Shown here: positions 1-4,327 of the stretch, piece after piece | How positions within the stretch are numbered: the stretch's first letter is position 1 | Layout of the letters: every line of letters starts with the position of its first letter | Assembly: GCA_040752395.1 (NCBI GenBank) | Contig: JBFMHD010000189.1 | Location: 1 to 5,426, forward strand | Direction: 5' to 3' | From: JBFMHD01 sp040752395 [NCBI: Candidatus Hydrogenedentota bacterium] | GTDB lineage: Bacteria; JBFMHD01 | DNA: 5,426 nucleotides | The notes under the pieces: model-generated | Databases searched by the model: none | What the model saw: only the letters and a program-made list of their open reading frames with translations | What the model was told of the DNA's origin: nothing | Position numbers and translations under genes: made by a program

Positions 1-127
1 TCTAGAACACTCAAAAATATAAGAGATATTCCAGATAGCCTCTCTTCACCTAAGCTTGTAAGCACTATTATACACTATTGCTTTCTTTATCACTCTTTTT
101 ATTTACACAATTTTTCTATTGACATCC
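1..127. other. 5' edge without an assignable gene
   Basis: I see no convincing gene here. Plus-strand frame 1 is open from base 1 into the repeat that follows, but its translation is low in complexity after about 25 codons, has no motif I recognise and continues through repeat DNA, so I do not call it. Bases 71-80 (TACACTATTG) and a nearby ACACAAT also occur, in the same order, ahead of the second dispersed-repeat copy (4091-4100 and about 4147). The repeat may therefore extend further left in a more diverged form. Confidence 0.4.
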
Positions 128-304
128 TGAAAAGAGTCGTGAGTCAAAACAAGACTCAAGACTTTTTAGCAGGCTCCGGGCTTCGGGCTCCAGCCGGCTG
201 TAGTCCGTAGCCTGTAGCCTGTCCTGATACCTCTCACTTCTTCCGTTATCTTGCTTCTTGCCTCTATTTGATATTATTAGAGTTACAACGTTTTTCAGAG
301 GAGG
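128..304 (+). repeat. Dispersed repeat, copy 1
   Basis: Two blocks match the region ahead of the GT2 gene. The first, from base 128 to about 220, begins with a 24-base identical stretch and continues through AGCCGGCTGTAGTCCGTAGC. The second, 273-304, matches 4292-4323 with 30 of 32 identical bases and ends in AGGAGG. A stretch of about 50 bases between the blocks (roughly 222-272) is absent from the other copy. In copy 2 the terminal AGGAGG is the ribosome-binding site of a real gene. Here no start codon follows at a usable distance and transposase-remnant sequence begins instead. The pieces are visible directly; that this is a displaced gene leader is inference. Confidence 0.8.
132..167 (+). 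terminator. Terminator-like hairpin inside repeat copy 1
   Basis: AAGAGTC and GAGTC (132-145, split by GT) pair with GACTC and GACTTTT (153-166, split by AA) around the loop AAAACAA, and the stem runs into a five-T tract (163-167). This fits a weak intrinsic terminator reading rightward. The stem is only moderately GC-rich and has a 2x2 internal loop. The second repeat copy has the same half-sites but an expanded GACTCAA string. Confidence 0.35.
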
Positions 305-539
305 GAAGAAAAAGGACAGGGTTATCGCCAATTTAGGGAGGCAGGATATTGAGGGAAGAAAAAAATCAGGAAGGCTACTGAAAAGTTTAAGAAAATTTAC
401 TGCCAGATGTATCAAAAGAAATAGTGAAATTTACTCCTTAAAAGACTACAAAATAGGGGCTGGGGGACAATATCAATTTTTCTCCGACGAGAACTTTCTT
501 TCTTCGTGGAACTTGGGTTTAACAAACAACGCTTTCTGA
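303..539 (+). pseudogene. Remnant of an IS1634/IS4-like transposase N-terminal region
   Basis: The frame that is open from 258 encodes, from about base 306, a basic stretch with DRVIANLGRQD, then SGRLLKSLRKF, then an IGAGGQ...LSSWNLGL segment. This order resembles the N-terminal part of IS1634-type transposases as I know them: a (K/R)VIANLGR motif, a Gly-Arg-Leu segment with a helix ending in RF, then a Gly-rich stretch leading to LW..LG(I/L). The first 20 or so residues of the family are missing, replaced by repeat DNA, and nothing of the DDE catalytic domain follows, since the frame ends at 539 inside the attC-like element. I read it as a dead fragment truncated on both sides. The family assignment rests on motif memory only. 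Confidence 0.5.
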
Positions 540-604
540 CGCTAAAGACGTTCCGTTAGCTTAGGGTCACGGCGAATGTCGTGAACAGAAAGCCTACGTT
601 ATCT
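517..604 (+). other. attC-like structured recombination site, element 1
   Basis: GCTTTCTG (531-538) pairs perfectly with CAGAAAGC (586-593), giving an outer 8-bp stem. Inside are two hairpins: GCTAA/TTAGC (541-545 and 556-560) and TCACG/CGTGA (567-571 and 580-584). Upstream, GTTTAAC (517-523) matches the integron R'' consensus RYYYAAC. Downstream, GTTATCT (598-604) is a partial match to the R' consensus GTTRRRY. Size, layout and the terminal ACGTTAT agree with the second element at 2698-2788. Integron attC sites fold as imperfect hairpins of this kind. No integrase gene is in view, so the name is an inference from structure. Confidence 0.45.
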
Positions 605-994
605 GTTATGACGGCTTTTTTTCTTCTTAAAATATTTTACATTTGGTAAATTTTTAAAATCATTATCCTGTGTCCATACCTCTGCTTGATTTATTCTTGC
701 TGTTGCATATACAATACTATCAGCCATCGGAATTTTATATTCACAACTTATTTTTGCCGCAGTTAAAGATATATCTTCATCTAACAATATATTCTTATAT
801 CTTTTTAACTGTGCTATAACCTGCAAAGCCTATTCTTCACCTGCTTCAAGTAATATCTTTTTAAATATTTCATATAAAATTATTGTAGGTATTATTATAT
901 TACCTTCATTTTCTAATATCTCATCTGAAAAAATTTTAGAATTTGGTCCATCAGTAAAATATTCAACTCATCCGCTTGAATCTATTAATATCAT
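599..994 (-). pseudogene. vapC: VapC-type PIN-domain toxin frame with two premature stops
   Basis: Read from the ATG at 994, this frame gives a 131-codon protein, normal for VapC, an endoribonuclease of type II toxin-antitoxin systems. It opens with MILIDSSG, then TGA at codon 9 (968-970), then VEYF. A second stop, TAG, is codon 55 (830-832), after EAGEE. Apart from these stops the frame is intact and keeps the expected PIN-fold acids: Asp5, Glu42, Asp92 in the MADSIVYATA motif and Asp110 in WTQDNDF. The family motif is usually DSSGW(V/I)EYF, so the TGA sits on a conserved Trp. The ATG overlaps the vapB stop (ATGA), the usual coupled arrangement. A TTG at 826 could start only the last 75 residues, lacking Asp5 and Glu42. 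I read it as a recently inactivated toxin. Stop-codon reassignment is unlikely because vapB and the GT4 gene end in TGA and the neighbours use TGG for Trp. Confidence 0.8.
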
Positions 995-1200
995 ATTCTG
1001 TCATCCCTCTCTCTATCTATATCTGTATTTATTCCTTTTATAAAACCTTTCATTGTTTTTATATCTTTTCCTAATACCATTTCGATCCTTCCATTATATG
1101 GTATCATAACCATTTTTTCACCGGGTTTTATTTTATAATACTTCCGAATATCCTTTGGAATTACCACTTGATATTTTGGTGATACTAATACTTGTTCCAT
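991..1200 (-). CDS. vapB: VapB-type antitoxin, AbrB/MazE (SpoVT) fold
   Basis: This is a 69-residue antitoxin. Residues 1 to about 45 form an AbrB/MazE-like DNA-binding domain: a short beta strand with VSPKYQVVIPKDIR (the family's K.QVTIPK.IR motif), then KPGEKMVMIPYNGRIEMV. The C-terminal tail, with MKGFIKGINTDIDRERDDRI, is the toxin-binding segment typical of VapB proteins. I chose the ATG at 1200 rather than the longer frame start at 1266 because GGAGGT (1207-1212) lies six bases upstream, and the 22 extra residues would be translated from promoter DNA. Its TGA stop overlaps the vapC ATG, so the two genes are one operon. VapB normally binds its own promoter and neutralises VapC. As the vapC frame here is broken, this antitoxin may now be an orphan that protects against related toxins or only regulates. 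Confidence 0.85.
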   Translation of the reverse strand: MEQVLVSPKYQVVIPKDIRKYYKIKPGEKMVMIPYNGRIEMVLGKDIKTMKGFIKGINTDIDRERDDRI

Positions 1201-1214
1201 TTTGTTACCTCCAA

Positions 1215-1253
1215 ATCGATATATATTATGTGTTACTATAATAGCATCGATAT
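1215..1253. promoter_or_regulatory. Candidate VapB operator: paired ATCGATAT boxes
   Basis: ATCGATAT occurs twice, at 1215-1222 and 1246-1253. The boxes are 31 bp apart, about three helical turns, one just upstream of the -10 box and one between the promoter and the ribosome-binding site. Each core ATCGAT is itself palindromic. VapB-VapC complexes usually bind repeated or inverted boxes over their own promoter, so this is a reasonable autoregulatory site. The repeats are visible; binding is inferred. Confidence 0.4.
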
Positions 1254-1266
1254 TAATCTTTGCCAA
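1238..1266 (-). promoter_or_regulatory. Sigma-70-type promoter of vapBC
   Basis: On the minus strand, TTGGCA (1266-1261) is followed after exactly 17 bases by TATTAT (1243-1238). Both hexamers are close to consensus. Initiation would fall near 1230, about 30 bases ahead of the vapB start at 1200. This also argues against the longer vapB reading that starts at 1266. Confidence 0.65.
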
Positions 1267-1308
1267 CTATTTTTTCGATTTTGTTTTTAAACCTATAGTA
1301 AATTTGAT

Positions 1309-1332
1309 TTATGAATAATCAGTCATTCATAA
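1309..1332. promoter_or_regulatory. Perfect inverted repeat, TetR/FadR-like operator
   Basis: TTATGAAT (1309-1316) and ATTCATAA (1325-1332) are perfect 8-bp arms around an 8-base spacer. The inner 18 bases, TGAATAATCAGTCATTCA, resemble TetR-family operators of the TGAATGA-N4-TCATTCA type, such as that of Bacillus FadR. The dyad abuts the TATAAT box at 1334-1339 and would cover the -35 position of that promoter, so a bound protein should block the cyclase-like gene. No TetR-type regulator is encoded in this window. Confidence 0.5.
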
Positions 1333-1333
1333 G

Positions 1334-1339
1334 TATAAT
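1334..1339 (+). promoter_or_regulatory. Consensus -10 box (TATAAT) ahead of the cyclase-like gene
   Basis: This is an exact TATAAT. The matching -35 position (about 1311-1316, ATGAAT) is poor and lies within the dyad, so an activator or repressor may act there. If it is used, transcription starts near 1346, after the ATG at 1342. That would rule out the upstream start and favour the ATG at 1447. Confidence 0.4.
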
Positions 1340-1341
1340 CT

Positions 1342-2664
1342 ATGAAAAACAGGGATGATTGTCAAGAAAAATTAGTTCAGGCCTGCCTGAACTCTTCCCT
1401 TAAATTTTTCATTGATTTTCCATACGTTTTTTACTATCTTTCGCTTATGAACGATTATTATATTATTATAGCCTCCAATGAAAAGTATGGAATATGTGAA
1501 TATTCTCAAAAGCCAGAATGCAAAGCTCCGGGAGAAAAGTGTCCGTCATTTACAACTCACTATACTCTTTACGATGAATTGCCTATCTATGCTGCGGAGT
1601 TGCAAGAGTGGGAACCGAGGGTTTCTGAGGAATTTTTCAGATGTGCAGCCGGGATTTGCTATTGTGGGGAACCGAAACGAACAGGCGAAGTAATCAGAGC
1701 AGTTTCCAACCGGACAAAGGCTTTAAGGAAAATGTGGGAGGAAAAGGAGAAACCTCTCCCTAATTCCGTCATAGAACAAGATCCATGGGAAATCATTATC
1801 CGGAGTTTAGGTATTAGTAGTAAAAAGGTGCTTAGCTCGATATTACAACTTTGCCAATTGGAATTACAGGGATCCCAAGACGAGTTATTTAAAGCTATTC
1901 AATCAGTTCAATCTAAACTCAGGTTTGATATTGGTGTATCATGGCCAACGATAGATGAAATTTGTGAATTTGCAGAGAGAGCTGGGCTCGCTGCAAAATT
2001 AACAGGAGCAGGAGCTGGTAGTGATGTAGTGGTTTTTGGCAAAACAAAAGCACAAGTTGGTAATTTTCTTAGAGGACTGGTGATTAAGCGAAGAGGGAGA
2101 AAGTATAATCCGATCCTTCATTTTAAACAATCTTACTGGGCAGATGGAGATTTCACCTCGTCTCCTGTTTCATTTATCAAGAATGAACCAAGGAATATTT
2201 TGTTCAAAATTGATGTTTCAGAGAGAAGCCAAAATAGAAGAAAGGTCACAGAAGAGCTAAATCGAATTAAAGGAGAATTATTGAAAAAAACAAACGGAAT
2301 AGAAATTTATCCAGCTGGCGATGGATTTGTTGCCTCTTTCACCTGGCCGGAGGATGCATTAGAGATGGCAAGGCGCCTTTATAGGAGAATTGAAATAGAA
2401 GTACCAGAAGCTATATTGAGGGTTGGCGTTTTTTCAGGAATAAAAGATTTCTACAAATATCCTGGCGGTAAGGAAATGGAAGAATTTGTCCATGTCACAC
2501 ATATAGAAGAGGCGTTAAAGGAACTCAATAAGGAAAACCATGTATTGATTTGTAAAAATACTTATGAAAGACTTCCACAAGAATGGCAAAAGGAATTTGA
2601 AGAATCTATCAAAGTTCGTAATAAAATTCCCACTTATATAACTCGAAAACCATGGATCATATAA
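1342..2664 (+). CDS. Fusion protein: Cys-rich N-terminus, GHMP-kinase C-terminal-like segment, class III cyclase-like domain
   Basis: I do not recognise this 440-residue protein as a known family; three parts can be seen. Residues about 45-110 hold six cysteines (52, 60, 67, 101, 106, 108), suggesting a metal or Fe-S site. Residues about 180-250 resemble the C-terminal domain of GHMP kinases, near mevalonate and phosphomevalonate kinase: IGVSWPTIDEICEFAERAG, then GLAAKLTGAGAGSDVVVF, matching the family's GaKltGAGgGg loop. The GHMP catalytic half and its GLGSS motif are absent. Residues about 285-430 look like a class III adenylate/guanylate cyclase domain: ILFKIDVS with Asp291, PAGDGFVASF with Asp327, the PEDALEMARRLYRRI helix, then RVGVFSG. 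Both metal-binding Asp positions seem kept, but the later Asn/Arg catalytic region is not recognisable, so cyclase activity is uncertain. The start is doubtful: neither ATG 1342 nor ATG 1447 (residue 36) has a Shine-Dalgarno sequence, and the -10 box at 1334 favours 1447. The gene diverges from vapBC and ends about 33 bases before an attC-like site, as cassette genes do. Confidence 0.6.
   Translation: MKNRDDCQEKLVQACLNSSLKFFIDFPYVFYYLSLMNDYYIIIASNEKYGICEYSQKPECKAPGEKCPSFTTHYTLYDELPIYAAELQEWEPRVSEEFFRCAAGICYCGEPKRTGEVIRAVSNRTKALRKMWEEKEKPLPNSVIEQDPWEIIIRSLGISSKKVLSSILQLCQLELQGSQDELFKAIQSVQSKLRFDIGVSWPTIDEICEFAERAGLAAKLTGAGAGSDVVVFGKTKAQVGNFLRGLVIKRRGRKYNPILHFKQSYWADGDFTSSPVSFIKNEPRNILFKIDVSERSQNRRKVTEELNRIKGELLKKTNGIEIYPAGDGFVASFTWPEDALEMARRLYRRIEIEVPEAILRVGVFSGIKDFYKYPGGKEMEEFVHVTHIEEALKELNKENHVLICKNTYERLPQEWQKEFEESIKVRNKIPTYITRKPWII
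1374..1393. repeat. 20-bp palindrome near the 5' end of the cyclase-like gene
   Basis: AGTTCAGGC (1374-1382) and GCCTGAACT (1385-1393) are perfect 9-bp arms around CT. If the gene starts at 1447, this lies in the leader about 30 bases after the expected transcription start, a usual place for an operator or RNA hairpin. If it starts at 1342, it is inside the coding sequence. No T-run follows closely, so I do not call it a terminator. Confidence 0.5.
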
Positions 2665-2697
2665 AGGACTTTACAAATGAGCAAGCTTGTCAACTTC

Positions 2698-2788
2698 GGC
2701 TAACAGAGCGTATCTGGCTATGTGCCTTCGGCACTCCGTCTAAATCCAGCCTATCGGCTGGACTTCAGATACGTTCGGAACGTTATAT
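2698..2788 (+). other. attC-like structured recombination site, element 2
   Basis: CGTATCTG (2709-2716) pairs perfectly with CAGATACG (2766-2773) as an outer 8-bp stem. Within it are GTGCC/GGCAC (2722-2726 and 2730-2734) and CCAGCC/GGCTGG (2746-2751 and 2756-2761). A further small hairpin, ACGTT/AACGT (2771-2775 and 2779-2783), overlaps the right side. GGCTAAC (2698-2704) is six of seven to the R'' consensus RYYYAAC, and GTTATAT (2782-2788) is six of seven to GTTRRRY. TAAC and GTTA at the two ends can pair. It begins about 33 bases after the stop of the cyclase-like gene, the usual cassette layout. The outer-stem span (65 bases) is almost that of element 1 (63). The spacing on the right is longer than in classical attC sites, and no integrase is seen. 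Confidence 0.5.
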
Positions 2789-2833
2789 GGAATTCGGCAA
2801 CATAAAAAGATTGGGAAATTGAGGTAATCTGTA

Positions 2834-2914
2834 ATGGAGGGAAAAGAAAAGTTGAAATTATATCTGAAAACAACTATTCCTAACTATAAATTTGCTGAAT
2901 TAAAGAATATCTAA
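2834..2914 (+). pseudogene. N-terminal remnant of a PIN-domain (VapC-like) gene
   Basis: A 26-codon frame, with GAGG (2821-2824) nine bases ahead of its ATG, encodes MEGKEKLKLYLKTTIPNYKF followed by AELKNI and a TAA. The segment KLYLxTTIPNYxFA is the typical first strand and helix of one group of PIN-domain proteins, where the x after LYL is a catalytic Asp. Here it is Lys12. The remaining 110 or so residues of a PIN domain are missing, and the next frame is the GT4 gene 19 bases later. I read it as a fragment of a second toxin gene beside the attC-like site. The match is short, so confidence is limited. Confidence 0.45.
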
Positions 2915-2933
2915 AAAGAAACTGAAGTATCCT

Positions 2934-4076
2934 GTGTTAAAAATAGCTATTGATTGCAGAGAACTTGAAAAAATAAGATTTGGTATCGGTAGGTTTGTTA
3001 AAGGAATAATTGATTATCTTAATAACTATCCAGTAGATATTGACATAACGTTAATCGTGTATGAGGGATATGATAAAACTCTATTTGATCTTAGCAAATA
3101 CAGACTTATGGTATTTAAAAAGAATTATCCCTTAATTATATTAGACCATATAATTATTCCGATTGAACTTAAAAAACATACCATAGATTTATTTTATTCG
3201 CCATATTATAAAATACCGATAAGAGGTAGATTTAAAAAAATAGGAATGATACATGATCTAAATATTATAAAAAGAGAGGTCGGTTACCCTCTCTGGAAAC
3301 GGCTTTTATATAGATATCTTTTTAAGTTTTATTCAAGACAGATGAACAAAATAGTAACAGATAGTAATTATTCAAAACAGGATATAATTAATTATTTAAA
3401 GGTTGATGAAAAAAAAGTAAAAGTTATATCTATACCGCTTGATAAAATATTTTTAATAGACTCTGCCCCTGGTCGCGAGCAGCAAACCAGAGATATATTC
3501 TTGTTTGTCGGTAATATTTTAAAACATAAAAATATTGAATTCCTTTTAAAAGTATATTCAAAACTTGAAACCTCTATAAGAAAGAGATATAAACTTATAC
3601 TTGCAGGAAAGATAAATGATTATTATAAAAAAAGACTGGAACGTTTGGGGTATTCTTTTGGACTTGGTAAAGAAGAGTTTGAGTTTTCTGGTTTTGTATC
3701 TGAAGAAGAGCTCGTCAATTTATACAGAAGAGCAAAGATATTTTTGTTCCCTTCGTTGCTTGAGGGGTTTGGTGTGCCAGTAGTAGAAGCACAGGCTATG
3801 GGTGTCCCTGTTATCGCATCTGATAGGACATCTATACCTGAGGTTGCTTGTAATGCCGCGGTTTTATTGAATCCGTATAATGTGGATGAATGGGTTGAAA
3901 CGATTCTAAAATTATTGAATAATGAAAATTTCAGGGATGAATTAATAAAAAGAGGCAAGAGTAATGTATCAAGGTTTAGTTTAGATAAGATTGGTTTGGA
4001 ATTTTTTGATTTTATCCGCAACCAGGTCGTTTATTCTAACTCCGAACCCCAAACTTTTTCGCAGGAGTCAACATGA
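2934..4076 (+). CDS. GT4-family glycosyltransferase (GT-B fold)
   Basis: This is a complete 380-residue cytosolic or membrane-associated enzyme that transfers sugar from a nucleotide-sugar donor to a growing glycan. The N-terminal acceptor domain opens with IAIDCRE and GIGRFV (17-22), typical of mannosyl- or rhamnosyltransferase-like GT4 proteins, and has IHDLN (106-110) and TDSNYSK (142-148). The C-terminal donor domain shows FVGNILKHKN (191-200), EFSGFVSEEEL (250-260) and the GT4 signature with the E-x7-E pair Glu277/Glu285 in LEGFGVPVVEAQAMG. It has no signal peptide or clear membrane span. The start is GTG at 2934; the frame is open to 2904 but has no ATG, GTG or TTG there, and the ribosome-binding site is weak. 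The last dozen residues (NSEPQTFSQEST) look like an appended tail. A GC-rich palindromic patch encodes the interdomain linker. Donor and acceptor cannot be read from sequence. Confidence 0.9.
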   Translation: MLKIAIDCRELEKIRFGIGRFVKGIIDYLNNYPVDIDITLIVYEGYDKTLFDLSKYRLMVFKKNYPLIILDHIIIPIELKKHTIDLFYSPYYKIPIRGRFKKIGMIHDLNIIKREVGYPLWKRLLYRYLFKFYSRQMNKIVTDSNYSKQDIINYLKVDEKKVKVISIPLDKIFLIDSAPGREQQTRDIFLFVGNILKHKNIEFLLKVYSKLETSIRKRYKLILAGKINDYYKKRLERLGYSFGLGKEEFEFSGFVSEEELVNLYRRAKIFLFPSLLEGFGVPVVEAQAMGVPVIASDRTSIPEVACNAAVLLNPYNVDEWVETILKLLNNENFRDELIKRGKSNVSRFSLDKIGLEFFDFIRNQVVYSNSEPQTFSQEST

Positions 4077-4150
4077 GCGCTTTTGCGCTCTACACTATTG
4101 TGTTATTGTGTTATTGTGTTATTGGGTTATTGCGTTTTTGCGCTCTACAC
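4075..4150 (+). repeat. Hairpin plus 8-bp tandem repeats after the GT4 gene
   Basis: GAGCGC (4075-4080) and GCGCTC (4085-4090) form a hairpin around TTTT that overlaps the GT4 stop codon. TGTTATTG then occurs three times in a row (4101-4124), followed by one variant, GGTTATTG (4125-4132). The 15-mer TTTTGCGCTCTACAC stands on both sides of the tandem block, at 4081-4095 and 4136-4150. The array probably arose by slippage or unequal exchange. No T-tract follows the hairpin, so a terminator call is weak. Confidence 0.75.
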
Positions 4151-4175
4151 AATATATGAAAAACTAAAGATGATA

Positions 4176-4323
4176 TGAAAAGAGTCGTGAGTCAAAACAG
4201 GACTCGAGACTCAAGACTCAAGACTTTTCAGCAGGCTTTGGGCTTTTGACTCCAGCCGGCTGTAGTCCGTAGCCCCTAGCCTGTACCCCGAATTATTAGA
4301 GTTACAGCGTTTTTCAAAGGAGG
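4176..4323 (+). repeat. Dispersed repeat, copy 2, forming the leader of the GT2 gene
   Basis: This is the partner of the repeat at 128-304, in the same orientation. It starts with the same 24 bases (4176-4199). It differs by having three GACTCAA-type units (4201-4221) where copy 1 has one, and by lacking the insert of about 50 bases. Its last block (4292-4323) ends in AAAGGAGG, the ribosome-binding site of the following gene. It fills most of the 251-base gap between the two glycosyltransferase genes. I see no clear sigma-70 promoter in it. Confidence 0.8.
4316..4323 (+). promoter_or_regulatory. Strong ribosome-binding site of the GT2 gene
   Basis: AAAGGAGG lies four bases before the ATG at 4328. 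It fixes the start and is itself the 3' end of the dispersed repeat. Confidence 0.8.
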
Positions 4324-4327
4324 CCTT

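Noticed and set aside
116-415. Minus-strand open frame of 99 codons
   Set aside because: It runs over the dispersed repeat and antisense to the transposase remnant, has low-complexity hydrophobic content and no ribosome-binding site or motif.
599-994. Alternative genetic code (TGA as Trp)
   Set aside because: vapB and the GT4 gene end in TGA, Trp is TGG in all the genes here, and the same frame also has a TAG, which this would not explain.
1266-1267. Longer VapB starting at 1266
   Set aside because: The extra 22 codons overlap the TTGGCA/TATTAT promoter, and a strong ribosome-binding site stands before the ATG at 1200.
1478-1693. Plus-strand 71-codon frame
   Set aside because: It lies wholly inside the cyclase-like gene in another frame, in the region where the main frame carries the conserved-looking Cys motifs.
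2698-2788. Cloverleaf-like fold as a tRNA gene
   Set aside because: There is no T-loop GTTCRA at the right spacing, no anticodon arm with a proper seven-base loop and no acceptor stem; the shape repeats at 517-604 with different sequence.
3623-4021. Minus-strand 132-codon frame
   Set aside because: It is the antisense shadow of the GT4 donor domain; the Ser/Asn-rich composition is the complement of that gene.
4200-4224. GACTCAA repeats as a CRISPR array
   Set aside because: The units are seven bases, contiguous and without spacers.
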